Shown here piece after piece: positions 27,975-36,734 of a stretch of DNA of 64,000 bases (the stretch's first letter is position 1; every line of letters begins with the position of its first letter). The DNA is taken from NCBI RefSeq assembly GCF_003182475.1, contig NZ_QGTS01000003.1:118876-182875 (forward strand), written 5' to 3'. The notes beneath the pieces are model-generated. The model was not told the DNA's origin and did no database searches. It saw only the letters and a list, made by a program, of their open reading frames with translations. A program made the position numbers and the translations under genes. This DNA comes from Mangrovibacter plantisponsor (GTDB lineage: Bacteria; Pseudomonadota; Gammaproteobacteria; Enterobacterales; Enterobacteriaceae).

Positions 27975-29015
27975 CTATTTCCCTACTGGGTAAATGACGC
28001 CATTCGGCGAGGGCCACAAAACATCTGTACCTGAATTATACGGAAGATCTTTAGTTATGATCGCCTGTGTTTTTGTTAGTGCTGAATGATAGGGTGAATT
28101 TTGGATGAGAACGAGGTTATCAAAATCGTTGGTTCCACCATCATCAAGAGGGATCTTGTGATGAACCTGCCACCCAGCGGGAGTCTTACCACCTGCAAGC
28201 CTTTCCAGACTACCAGCATCAAACGTTGACAATGCATCAGGATGTTCGGACAGTGACTTTAGAAAATTAGGTCGGACTGAACTATTAAATTGATTACGAA
28301 GCAATGCATATTCACCACGGTCGCGTCTGAGATAATTTATCTGCTGAACATTCATGTCATCCAAAAGAACATGGGCTTGCTTGTATTTCCCAAGATAACT
28401 TGTAAGTTCTTCTGCTGCCATTGGGTTTCTTACGACCAGAAGTGATGCTGCCGATATTAGCAATCCTGAGGTCGTTTGATTGAGTACCTGATCATATCCT
28501 TTTGCAGCATCGCCGCCTAACTGCTCGGCAGTACGCCGGAAGCCTTCAATATTACCATTATATAGCCCACCAGCTGCCAGCAGTCTGCCCGCGGCTTTGC
28601 TGTTGATCGTCCGGTAGTGTACTGGGCGTTTTAACTGATTATCTGTTATGTAGCTGAGACGGAAATACATTGATGCCGGTAAATCATTACGTAGTTGTCC
28701 TGATTGTGTGATAACCGGGAAGATCTCGCTTCCTGAATGATTATTTCTCAAAAGAACAATTTTACCGTTTCTTAGGTCATTAAGAACATCGCGGTATGCC
28801 ATCCAGGTGAATTGACGGTGGAATACACGATATTTGTTAACAAATGCACCGTATCCGACAGGAAGGCTCCACTCCTGAATGATACTGTTTGAGTTGGCGG
28901 TGTATTCCATATCTCGAACAGCAGCAGCGGGGTGCCGTATATTCGGTATGTCATCAAGATAGATGTCATCCACTGATTTTGTTTGGTATGAGTGGGGTGT
29001 CACGATCCCTGGCAC
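27975..29015 (-). CDS. Probable HNH-nuclease polymorphic toxin
   Basis: A 346-residue protein whose last 70 residues carry a nuclease-type HNH signature: GWQVHHKIPLDDGG with His285-His286, then Asn300 and His310 in NLVLIQNSPYH. The first 210 residues are unrecognised and contain a hydrophobic patch (GLLISAASLLVV, about 184-195). No PAAR, Rhs, VgrG or two-partner-secretion domain is visible, and the frame is closed by a TGA just upstream, so either this is a free-standing effector or the 3' part of a larger toxin whose delivery domains are lost. The start GTG 29013-29015 has a poor ribosome site. The immunity gene follows without a gap. Confidence 0.7.
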   Translation of the reverse strand: MPGIVTPHSYQTKSVDDIYLDDIPNIRHPAAAVRDMEYTANSNSIIQEWSLPVGYGAFVNKYRVFHRQFTWMAYRDVLNDLRNGKIVLLRNNHSGSEIFPVITQSGQLRNDLPASMYFRLSYITDNQLKRPVHYRTINSKAAGRLLAAGGLYNGNIEGFRRTAEQLGGDAAKGYDQVLNQTTSGLLISAASLLVVRNPMAAEELTSYLGKYKQAHVLLDDMNVQQINYLRRDRGEYALLRNQFNSSVRPNFLKSLSEHPDALSTFDAGSLERLAGGKTPAGWQVHHKIPLDDGGTNDFDNLVLIQNSPYHSALTKTQAIITKDLPYNSGTDVLWPSPNGVIYPVGK

Positions 29016-29458
29016 CTTATGCGTATTAAGTGAAAGGGTATTTCACGAGTGTGAGAGATCTGTTTCTATAGGTTTAATCTGAAAATTAACGGGTGAAGTA
29101 GCTACAGGGTGCAGAACTGATGTAAGAATTCACTCTATACATGCACGAAATCAACCCGATCTTTCACGCCAAAAATAGCAACTAACTGAATTCTAATGAA
29201 AAAAACTTAACGTATTTGCGTGGTTCTTTTGAAAGAGAATGAAATTATCTAACTGATTCATATGAACTTTATAGAAGAAAAGCAAGAACAGGAATCATAT
29301 GTGACATTTTATCTATTTTGTCCCTAAAACCGATTATCAAAATGAAAGCACGTTCTATACAAAACAACAAGTTATAAACTCAACCAGAGCACATGAAATG
29401 ACGCTGGTTTAGCTAATTTATCTCTTAAAATCGACAAATTAAAAACATGTCTTTTAAC

Positions 29459-29623
29459 TACTGCTGCTCCACATGCAGTGGTTCGAAGTAGCTGACTTAA
29501 TCGTTAAAGGTATGGAAGGTGCAATCGCTGCCAAAACCGTAACTTACGATTTCGAGTGTCTGATGGATGGCTAACCAGCTGAAATGTTGTGAGTTTGGCG
29601 ACGCGATTATCGCGAACATGTAA
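29459..29623 (+). pseudogene. 3' fragment of isocitrate dehydrogenase gene (icdC-like)
   Basis: The plus strand encodes [20 protein letters not shown] followed by [12 protein letters not shown], then after a short indel CCEFGDAIIANM and a TAA at 29621-29623. This is the C-terminal end of isocitrate dehydrogenase (E. coli ends FGDAIIENM). Elements of the e14 type integrate in icd and leave such a 3' copy at their far end. Only about 55 codons are present and the frame is broken after LMDG, so it is not functional. Confidence 0.9.
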
Positions 29624-29633
29624 TCTGCCAAAA

Positions 29634-29686
29634 ACAGGGGCAAAAACAGGGGCAAAAATTACATATAGGGGCAAAAAAGGGGCATT
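29634..29686. repeat. GGGGCA direct repeats (candidate integrase arm sites)
   Basis: Four GGGGCA copies start at 29637, 29649, 29668 and 29679, mostly within CAGGGGCAAAAA. They directly follow the icd fragment, and the same motif flanks the integrase near ttcA (25266-25282). Spacings are irregular and the tract is too short for CRISPR. Confidence 0.55.
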
Positions 29687-29786
29687 AAAAATGTTGGTGT
29701 AGGTACTTTAATGTGAATGTCGTTAGTTCATAACTAATTGAAATAAAAATAAAATATAGAAATATCAATGGGTTTAATAATTCATC

Positions 29787-29842
29787 GCAGTTTGTTCAGG
29801 TTGTATTGTTCTTTCTTGGTAACGTCTTGATTATCTTGCATT
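29787..29842. repeat. Attachment-site repeat, distal copy (displaced ttcA 5' end)
   Basis: Matches the ttcA start at 25187-25242 with five differences in 56 bases. On the minus strand it starts with the ATG of ttcA and breaks off after 18 codons. It marks the right end of the island; sequence beyond it is probably the original upstream region of ttcA. Confidence 0.85.
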
Positions 29843-29960
29843 CTAAAACTCTCGGGCAGTAACGAGAAGGCAGTTCACTTCTGTGCAGCAAATGCTATAC
29901 AGGTTTGCGCTGATGCTTCGCGTTTTCAACAGGGTGGCCGAACAGGTTAAGGCACAGTAA

Positions 29961-30012
29961 AAAAGTATGCTGCGTATGGTACGGATTACCACGGCGAAAG
30001 CCAGCACGTTTT
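29961..30012 (-). pseudogene. Second integrase scrap
   Basis: The minus strand encodes KRAGFRRGNPYHTQHTF, the box-II region of the same integrase family as 25290-26150 (KRAGIRRRNPYHTRHTF there), with the catalytic Arg changed to Gln. Only about 17 codons remain. It lies outside the outer ttcA repeat, so it comes from another integration event at this locus. Confidence 0.75.
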
Positions 30013-30326
30013 CACCACTTCCCGCTTTTATTGCCTGATTTCTGGGCGTAACTGATTCAGGAGCTAACTGGCCAGTCCAGGTGGTGGGGCAGATGTATAA
30101 TCAGCAAGATTAGCTCTATGCAGTCTGTAAAATTAATTTATCTATAAATTCACTGAATAGGTTTTATAGATAATTAATTACCAGTAGTTATTTAAATAAC
30201 TGATTGAGTATTTTGACGTAAAGATTTAGAAAATTGATCGCTGCCGGGTTCTCAAAAAAATAATTAAGCTATAGGATGGCGCCGTTTTTTGGTGTGAAAG
30301 AATTTTTAATAAAAGCAGGAGGCTTA

Positions 30327-32579
30327 ATGAAACAGTACGCAATGAAACCGTTAGCGTTGTCACTTGCTGTGGGAAGTGTGTTTTTTTCTGCAAAAATCTC
30401 CGCTCAAAATGCCGGAGATATAAATGCTGGTGAGAGTGTTACTAATATCATTCTCGGTGCGGGTGATATACAGAATGTTTTTGGTGAAGCAATAACGACA
30501 ACTATTAATTCTGGTGCTTATCAATATATCTATGGTAATGCTCAAGATACCACCATTAATTACCGTGGCACACAAACTATTCAGGATGGCGGCTTAACTA
30601 CAAAAACAGTAATAAAAGATGGCGGTAAACAAAGTATCTCGAATGGAGGCGTATCATTTGATACAGTCATTGAATTTGGTGGCTTCCAGGATGTTGATGG
30701 CGAAGCACATTTCACCACGATTTTAAGCGGTGGCGATCAAAATGTGCTGGTAGATGGTAAAGCGGAAAACACAGAGATCCGCGGGGGTACTCAACTGGTT
30801 AGTGGCCAGGCCGTTAACACAATTATGTTGGCAGGTATCCAGGATGTCAGGGGCGAGGCAACAGATACCCAGGTTTATGGTGGCCAGCAAACCGTTCGGG
30901 CCGGAGCGGTAGCGAACAGTACAACGCTTCATGAGGGCGGGCTGCAGGTGGTAAACGCGGGTGGTAAAACCGTCAATACAACAATTAATGAGGGCGGTAA
31001 AACCTGGCTTGAATCCGGTGCGCAGGCGGTCAATAACGTTAACCTGAATAACAATGGTCAGTTATGGATGGATGACGGCGCAACAGCTGATTCTGTGAGC
31101 AACCATGGCGGGGTACTCGTTATTACTGGTAATAACTCTGGTTCTGGTTGGGAGTCTGCGCATATTGATAATCTGAATGTCGCCGATGGCATTATTGCCT
31201 TTCTGCCAGATAACAGCCATGAAAACTTCCCGGCACTAACTATAGGTAATATAGAAGGTAACGGGCAGTTTATGTTTAATACCTCATTAGCTGACCGCGC
31301 GACTAATTTTGTCACTATTGATCAGGGTAGTGGAACCTTTGGTGTAATAGTTAACGACTCCGGAAGAGAAATTAGTGACCATGATGATTTAACTGTCAAT
31401 CTTATTCAGGATAAACAGGGTGATATTGATTTTTACCTTGGCAATGAACAACGCACCACAGGCTACGCTGTTGATGGCGGCGCGTATATGTATACGCTTT
31501 ATAACCAACAAGATAAAGACAATCTGAATGGCAATATCTGGTATCTGGGCGTACTGACCGACGAGCCGGGGAATGGTGGGGACGGCGGCGGTGATGGTGG
31601 TGATGGTGGAGACGGCGGTGATAATGGCGGTGATGGGAATGAAAATGGTGGCGGAAAACCCATTACCACCCCCTCAACTGACGCCGTTCTCAATATGGCA
31701 ACCGCACCACTCAATGTGATGAGCCATGAACTGGATGCACTCAGAGCATACCGGCAAACACTCCCAATGCGTAGCGATGAAGACCGCCATATATGGGGGC
31801 ACTATTTGGGAGGCTACAGCCGGGTTAATGCAGATAATGGCGCTGCATTCAGCATGCAACAACATGGTATGGGCATTGGGGCAGACAGGCGTAATCGCTT
31901 TGAGAGCGCAGACTGGGTTTTGGGTAGCTATATTGCGTTTTCCGATAACCATGTTGAGCATGCCCGGGGTGGTAAAAGCAAAATCACCAGTGCTTCTGGT
32001 GGCCTGTACACCTCGTGGTTGCAGGATTCCGGATTCTACCTCGATGCCGCTGTAAAAACACATCGCTTCAAAAATCAGTTAAGCGCAACCATGACGAACG
32101 GCCAGCGTACAACAGGCCACTGGCTACGCTATGGTTACACACTGGATGGCGAAGCAGGCTGGCGGCTAATGCAGTCACAACCGGTAAATCTCACACCTTA
32201 TGTGCGTGGCACGCGTTTTCAGGTGCGCAATGGCGATGTGTCATTAACCAATGGGATGACGGCACAAACGGGCCGCAGCCTGTCGAATAAACTGGAAGCG
32301 GGAACGCGGGTAGGGACGCAATGGCAGGCAAATACCTGGTCAGTTAAGCCTTATGCCCATGTGGCGGTGGTACAGGAGTTTGCCAAAGGCAATAAAGTTG
32401 TTATCAACGGGCAGCACCATATTACCAATAATACAGATGGTACCTCAGCAAGATATGGTGCAGGCACCATAATGGCGCTTAGTGCCCACACACATATTTA
32501 TGCTGAAGCAGCTTACCAGAAAGGGCGCTATATAGAGTCACCCATTGAAGGCACTGCTGGTTTCCGTATTGCATTTTGA
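30327..32579 (+). CDS. AIDA-type autotransporter (type Va secretion)
   Basis: Surface protein exported by Sec and then through its own C-terminal barrel; probably an adhesin. The start ATG 30327 follows AGGAGG by four bases and gives 750 residues with a signal peptide ending about KISAQ (residues 23-27). The passenger (about 30-410) has degenerate 18-20-residue AIDA-like repeats of the GGxQ-V-x-G-x-A-x-x-T form that fold as a beta helix. A Gly/Asp-rich linker (about 415-443) leads to the beta barrel (about 480-750), which ends in Phe (TAGFRIAF), as needed for Bam recognition. The passenger is short and AT-rich at its 5' end; it sits beside the ttcA island and is likely accessory. Confidence 0.9.
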   Translation: MKQYAMKPLALSLAVGSVFFSAKISAQNAGDINAGESVTNIILGAGDIQNVFGEAITTTINSGAYQYIYGNAQDTTINYRGTQTIQDGGLTTKTVIKDGGKQSISNGGVSFDTVIEFGGFQDVDGEAHFTTILSGGDQNVLVDGKAENTEIRGGTQLVSGQAVNTIMLAGIQDVRGEATDTQVYGGQQTVRAGAVANSTTLHEGGLQVVNAGGKTVNTTINEGGKTWLESGAQAVNNVNLNNNGQLWMDDGATADSVSNHGGVLVITGNNSGSGWESAHIDNLNVADGIIAFLPDNSHENFPALTIGNIEGNGQFMFNTSLADRATNFVTIDQGSGTFGVIVNDSGREISDHDDLTVNLIQDKQGDIDFYLGNEQRTTGYAVDGGAYMYTLYNQQDKDNLNGNIWYLGVLTDEPGNGGDGGGDGGDGGDGGDNGGDGNENGGGKPITTPSTDAVLNMATAPLNVMSHELDALRAYRQTLPMRSDEDRHIWGHYLGGYSRVNADNGAAFSMQQHGMGIGADRRNRFESADWVLGSYIAFSDNHVEHARGGKSKITSASGGLYTSWLQDSGFYLDAAVKTHRFKNQLSATMTNGQRTTGHWLRYGYTLDGEAGWRLMQSQPVNLTPYVRGTRFQVRNGDVSLTNGMTAQTGRSLSNKLEAGTRVGTQWQANTWSVKPYAHVAVVQEFAKGNKVVINGQHHITNNTDGTSARYGAGTIMALSAHTHIYAEAAYQKGRYIESPIEGTAGFRIAF

Positions 32580-32584
32580 TTTTT

Positions 32585-32606
32585 CCCCGGGCAACACCCG
32601 GGGTTT
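32585..32606. terminator. Terminator hairpin between the autotransporter and ydbK
   Basis: CCCCGGG (32585-32591) pairs with CCCGGGG (32597-32603), followed by TTT on the plus strand and preceded by AAAA on the complement. It lies between two convergent genes, six bases after the autotransporter stop. Confidence 0.7.
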
Positions 32607-32610
32607 ACTC

Positions 32611-35600
32611 TTATTCAGCGGGCTGGCCTGGCCCGCCTTTCCCGGCCAGCATCGCCAGGAAGTCGTAGCGTTTTTGCAGGTCATGCGCTGCTTCTTGCCA
32701 CAATTGCTCTGCCACCTCAGGTTGCTGGCTGTTCAGGCGCTTAAAACGTTGCTCATTGAGTAATGCTTCCCGTAGTGCATCTGAAGGTGGTCTGGAATCA
32801 AGTTGTAAAGGGACTTTCCCCTGTTCTGCCCGTTGCGGGTCGAACCGGTATAGTGGCCAAAAACCACTGGTAGTCAGTTGGCGCATCTGGTCGTGGCTCA
32901 GGGCCAGGTCGTAGCCATGTTCTTCACAAGGGCTGTAAGCAATGATCAGCGACGGCCCGGGCCATGCTTCCGCTTCCTGAATGGCTTTAACTGTCTGGTT
33001 TAACTGGGCTCCCAGAGAAATCTGTGCAACATACACATGCCCGTACATCATCACACTCACGCCCAAATCTTTACGCGCCTTGCGTTTGCCGCGCTCGCCA
33101 AATTTAGTCACCGCACCCAGCGGTGTGGCTTTCGATGCCTGCCCGCCCGTATTTGAATAACACTGGGTATCCAGCACCAGCACATTAACGTTCTCGGTCA
33201 GGCTCATCACGTGGTCCAGCCCGCCATAGCCAATATCATAAGCCCAGCCGTCGCCACCAATCAGCCACACAGAGCGCTCTGCCAGGTAGTCCGCCACATG
33301 CAGCAGTTCAGCCGCTGCGGGTGAGGCTATATCAGGAAGAAGAGCGCGCAGCTGGCTGATTTGCTCGCGGCGTTCCTCAACACTTGCCGGTTCACTTAAC
33401 GCACTGCGTAAGGTACCAGGTACAGTGCCACCCAGCTCTGCCAGCAGGCGTTCAGCCCGTTTGCGATGCTGAGTCTGGGATAACCTAAAGCCCAAACCAA
33501 ATTCAGCGTTATCTTCGAACAACGAGTTTGCCCATGCCGGGCCGCGGCCATTGGCATCGGTTGTCCATGGTGTGGTTGGCAGGTTGCCACCATAAATAGA
33601 AGAGCAGCCAGTGGCATTGGCTACCAACAAACGGTCGCCGAAAAGCTGCGTCAGCAGCTTGATATAAGGCGTTTCACCACAACCAGAACAGGCGCCGGAA
33701 TACTCAAACAATGGCGTAAGCAGTTGTGACGTGCGGATATCAATCCGTTCAAGTGTGCTGCGATCCCGGTCTGGCAGTGACAGGAAGAAATCGTAATGCT
33801 GTTTTTCCTGCTCAACATGCACAAGACGTGGCTGCATATTGATCGCTTTAATATCCGGGTTTTCGCGGTCTTTGGCCGGGCAAACTTCAACACACAAATC
33901 ACAACCTGTGCAATCTTCCGGTGCCACCTGCAATACGTACTTCTGACCCCGCATATCCCGTGATTTAACATCGAGTGACTGCAATGTTTCCGGCGCTGCA
34001 TCAAGGGCTTCAGGTTCAACAACTTTTGCTCGTATTGCGGAGTGCGGGCAGGCGGCAACACAGTGGTTACACTGGGTACAAATTCCCGGGTTCCAGATGG
34101 GAATCGCTTCAGCAATATTGCGTTTTTCCCAGCGGGTAGTGCCAACGGGCCATGTGCCATCTGGTGGAAATGCGGAAACCGGGAGTTTATCTCCAAGCCC
34201 GGCAATCATGGCACTGGTGACGGTTTTCACGAAGTCCGGTGCGGTGTGCGAGACCACCGGCGGCATGTGGTGGCTGGCATTGTCAACATCACCTGTTGGT
34301 ACTTCATGAAGCGATGATTCGGCCAGTGCTAAAGCTTGCCAGTTGCGCTCTACCAGCTCCTGGCCTTTACTCTGGTAACTCTTCGCAATGGCTTCCCTTA
34401 ATGCATCCAGCGCCTTATTACCCGGTAATAACTGCGTTAAATGGAAAAAAGCCATTTGCATGACCGTATTTATCCGTGCGCCTAACTGGCACTCGCGGGC
34501 GATTTTTGCAGCATTGATAACCCATAACCGGGCTTGTTTATGGCGTAATATCGCCTGCACTTCCTGTGGAAGCCGTTGCCACACTTCCTCTTCCGGGTAA
34601 GGGGTATTTACCAGGAAAATACCGCCAGGTTTCAGCTTGTCCACCATTGAGTATTTATCAACGAATTGCCACTGGTGGCAGCCAATGAAGTCGGCTTCTT
34701 CTACCAGCCAGGTAGAGCGTACCGGTGTATCCGCAATACGCAGGTGCGAAACTGTCAGCCCACCGGCCTTCTTTGAGTCATAAACGAAGTAACCTTGTGA
34801 ATACCAGGGGGTGCTGTTGCCAATAATTTTGATGTTATTTTTGGTTGCTGAAACAGAACCATCGCTGCCCAGGCCATAAAACAGGGCTTCAAGGCGGGAG
34901 GACGATGGCAGGGATTCATCAGGTAACGGCAAAGAAAGGTGAGTAATATCATCAAATATCCCCACAGTAAAACGGGTGGGGGGCTCGGCCTGGCTAAGTG
35001 CATTAAAGATAGCCAGCACGCAACGCGGGTCGAACTCTTTAGAAGATAACCCATAGCGGCCACCGATAGCCCGGGGCAGTGTCGCCCGTTGGTGCTGTTG
35101 CCAGGCCTGGGCCAGCGTTGTCATGACATCAAGGTAAAGGGGTTCAGCAACAGCACCCGGTTCCTTGGTGCGATCCATTACCGCAATATCAGTAACGCTA
35201 CCGGGGAGTGCGGATAAAAAATGGTGCGCACTGAAAGGGCGGAATAGCCGGACTTTGAGCAATCCGACTTTCTCACCTCTGGCGGCCAGGTAATCAACAA
35301 CTTCCTCACAACAACCGATGGCTGAACCCATGATAATCACCACACGTTCAGCTTGTGGGTGCCCGTAATAATCGAAGGGCTGATAGTGCCGCCCGGTTTG
35401 CTCGCCAAATGCTTCCATGGCCTGCTCAACTATACCACTGAGCCTGTCATACCACGGGTTTGTGGCTTCCCGGGCCTGGAACCAGGTGTCCGGATTAGCC
35501 GATGTACCACGAATAGCCGGGTGCTCCGGGTCCAGTGCCCGCTCGCGGTGAGCCTGGATGGCTGATTCAGGTATCAGTTTGAGCAATGTATCATCGCTTA

Positions 35601-36144
35601 GCGGCGAGATTTTATTGATCTCATGGGAAGTACGGAAACCATCAAAGAAGTGCACAAAAGGCACCCGGCTTTCAAGAGTTGCCATGGTCGAAATTAGGGC
35701 AAAGTCTTGAGCTTCTTGTACGTTGGACGAACACAACAGCGCACAACCGGTCTGGCGGACTGCCATGACATCCGAATGGTCGCCAAAAATGGATAACGCG
35801 TGGGTTGCTACGGTTCTTGCTGCCACATGCAGCACAAAGGGCATAAGTTGCCCGGCAAGTTTATAAAGCGTTGGGATCATTAACAACAACCCCTGAGATG
35901 AGGTAAAAGAGGTGGCCAGCGAACCGGTTTGCAACGCACCATGAACTGTTGCTATCGCACCACCTTCAGATTGCATCTCGACAACTCTGGGGACATCACC
36001 CCAAACATTTTTTACCCCATTTTCAGACCAGGCATCTGCCTGTTCCGCCATCACGGAACTTGGGGTTATGGGGTAAATGGCGATAACTTCATTTAAACGA
36101 TACGCGACGGACGCAACAGCGCCATTGCCATCAGTGGTTATCAT
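32611..36144 (-). CDS. ydbK: Pyruvate:flavodoxin/ferredoxin oxidoreductase
   Basis: Oxidises pyruvate with CoA to acetyl-CoA and CO2, passing electrons to flavodoxin or ferredoxin; TPP and iron-sulfur dependent, cytoplasmic. It has 1177 residues (1174 in E. coli) and all domains of the single-chain enzyme: N-terminal YPITPSS pyrimidine-binding domain, two 4Fe-4S motifs (CTQCNHCVAACPHS about residue 690 and CTGCDLCVEVCPAK about 746), a GACSGCGETPY cluster ligand region (about 818), and the TPP motif GGDGWAYDIGYGG (about 963). In E. coli it is induced by SoxS under oxidative stress. Confidence 0.97.
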   Translation of the reverse strand: MITTDGNGAVASVAYRLNEVIAIYPITPSSVMAEQADAWSENGVKNVWGDVPRVVEMQSEGGAIATVHGALQTGSLATSFTSSQGLLLMIPTLYKLAGQLMPFVLHVAARTVATHALSIFGDHSDVMAVRQTGCALLCSSNVQEAQDFALISTMATLESRVPFVHFFDGFRTSHEINKISPLSDDTLLKLIPESAIQAHRERALDPEHPAIRGTSANPDTWFQAREATNPWYDRLSGIVEQAMEAFGEQTGRHYQPFDYYGHPQAERVVIIMGSAIGCCEEVVDYLAARGEKVGLLKVRLFRPFSAHHFLSALPGSVTDIAVMDRTKEPGAVAEPLYLDVMTTLAQAWQQHQRATLPRAIGGRYGLSSKEFDPRCVLAIFNALSQAEPPTRFTVGIFDDITHLSLPLPDESLPSSSRLEALFYGLGSDGSVSATKNNIKIIGNSTPWYSQGYFVYDSKKAGGLTVSHLRIADTPVRSTWLVEEADFIGCHQWQFVDKYSMVDKLKPGGIFLVNTPYPEEEVWQRLPQEVQAILRHKQARLWVINAAKIARECQLGARINTVMQMAFFHLTQLLPGNKALDALREAIAKSYQSKGQELVERNWQALALAESSLHEVPTGDVDNASHHMPPVVSHTAPDFVKTVTSAMIAGLGDKLPVSAFPPDGTWPVGTTRWEKRNIAEAIPIWNPGICTQCNHCVAACPHSAIRAKVVEPEALDAAPETLQSLDVKSRDMRGQKYVLQVAPEDCTGCDLCVEVCPAKDRENPDIKAINMQPRLVHVEQEKQHYDFFLSLPDRDRSTLERIDIRTSQLLTPLFEYSGACSGCGETPYIKLLTQLFGDRLLVANATGCSSIYGGNLPTTPWTTDANGRGPAWANSLFEDNAEFGLGFRLSQTQHRKRAERLLAELGGTVPGTLRSALSEPASVEERREQISQLRALLPDIASPAAAELLHVADYLAERSVWLIGGDGWAYDIGYGGLDHVMSLTENVNVLVLDTQCYSNTGGQASKATPLGAVTKFGERGKRKARKDLGVSVMMYGHVYVAQISLGAQLNQTVKAIQEAEAWPGPSLIIAYSPCEEHGYDLALSHDQMRQLTTSGFWPLYRFDPQRAEQGKVPLQLDSRPPSDALREALLNEQRFKRLNSQQPEVAEQLWQEAAHDLQKRYDFLAMLAGKGGPGQPAE

Positions 36145-36172
36145 AAAAGTTCCTCAACATTGCATTCATAAG

Positions 36173-36194
36173 GCCTGCATAGTGCAGGCTTTTT
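36173..36194 (+). terminator. Plus-strand terminator in the ydbK leader
   Basis: GCCTGCA-TAG-TGCAGGC followed by TTTTTG. On the plus strand it would stop RNA antisense to the start of ydbK; on the minus strand the hairpin lies 29 bases before the ydbK ATG. Confidence 0.55.
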
Positions 36195-36340
36195 GTCATT
36201 ATGTTTTGAGTCTAGCAAACCCGAAGCGAAGCAATTTTTCTCCCCGTGTCCTGGCATTTTGGTTGTTCGTTACAGAATAATTCGTGACACTGTCACTTAA
36301 TGTATGAGTTAAAAATGTGCGCCGTAACAAAAAAAATAGC

Positions 36341-36371
36341 AAAAACCCTGAAAACTCGCGGGTTTCAGGGT
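36341..36371 (-). terminator. Minus-strand terminator opposite the ydbJ leader
   Basis: ACCCTGAAA (36345-36353) and TTTCAGGGT (36363-36371) form a 9-bp stem; on the minus strand five T follow, then another T-rich tract. It may end hslJ transcripts that read through antisense to ydbJ. Confidence 0.65.
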
Positions 36372-36458
36372 CGACGTAGTGAAAAGTGTGGCCTATGATG
36401 CAAAGGTTTTGTCAAAAAAGACTATACAGACACAGCCCGGGTGGACAGGAGAAAACGC

Positions 36459-36734
36459 ATGAAGGCAGGTTTTATTGTGGCGGCAGGGGTGGCGCTTCTT
36501 TTTCTCACAGCATGCAGTAGTAATGAACCGGTACAACAAGCAACTGCGGCACATACCCGCAGCCCACTCGAATCAGTCATGTCCGGCACAGGCCAGGCAA
36601 ACTGTGCAATGGTAGGCGGAATGGTACTTGCGGCACGCCAGCTTGATGGCTCCATGATTGGCACTTGTGCATTACCCAACGGCAAACGCTGTAACGAGAA
36701 CGCACTTGCCGCGGGTAATTGTGGAACGTACTGA
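36459..36734 (+). CDS. ydbJ: DUF333 lipoprotein YdbJ
   Basis: Small predicted outer-membrane lipoprotein of unknown function. From ATG 36459 (preceded by CAGGAG) it has 91 residues; a start at 36441 would add six residues before the signal peptide. The lipobox is FLTAC with Cys19. The DUF333 core follows: ANCAMVGGMV, then GTCALPNGKRCNENALAAGNC. Its stop abuts the stop of the convergent hslJ without a spacer base. Confidence 0.9.
   Translation: MKAGFIVAAGVALLFLTACSSNEPVQQATAAHTRSPLESVMSGTGQANCAMVGGMVLAARQLDGSMIGTCALPNGKRCNENALAAGNCGTY

Larger units (their letters stand above)
29016..30326. other. Non-coding junk and integration scars between the island and the autotransporter
   Basis: About 1.3 kb with no intact gene. 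From left to right: AT-rich sequence with no recognisable content (29016-29458), an icd 3' fragment (29459-29623), GGGGCA repeats (29634-29686), the displaced ttcA 5' end (29787-29842), probably the old ttcA promoter region (29843-29950), an integrase scrap (29961-30012), and the leader of the autotransporter gene. Confidence 0.6.
36145..36458. other. Divergent intergenic region ydbK-ydbJ with two terminators
   Basis: No gene seen. A plus-strand terminator (36173-36194) lies in the ydbK leader and a minus-strand terminator (36341-36371) lies in the ydbJ leader. Both point toward sequence that has no obvious upstream gene on that strand, apart from antisense read-through of ydbK and of hslJ. 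Confidence 0.5.

Noticed and set aside
29634-29686. GGGGCA repeats as a CRISPR array
   Set aside because: Repeat units are only 6-12 bases with irregular short spacing; they fit integrase arm sites better.
25187-29842. Active prophage in ttcA
   Set aside because: No structural, replication or lysis genes; the integrase is truncated with a stop, and the end repeats have diverged.
31571-31655. Gly/Asp-codon-rich tract as a separate repeat element
   Set aside because: It is in frame inside the autotransporter and forms its linker.
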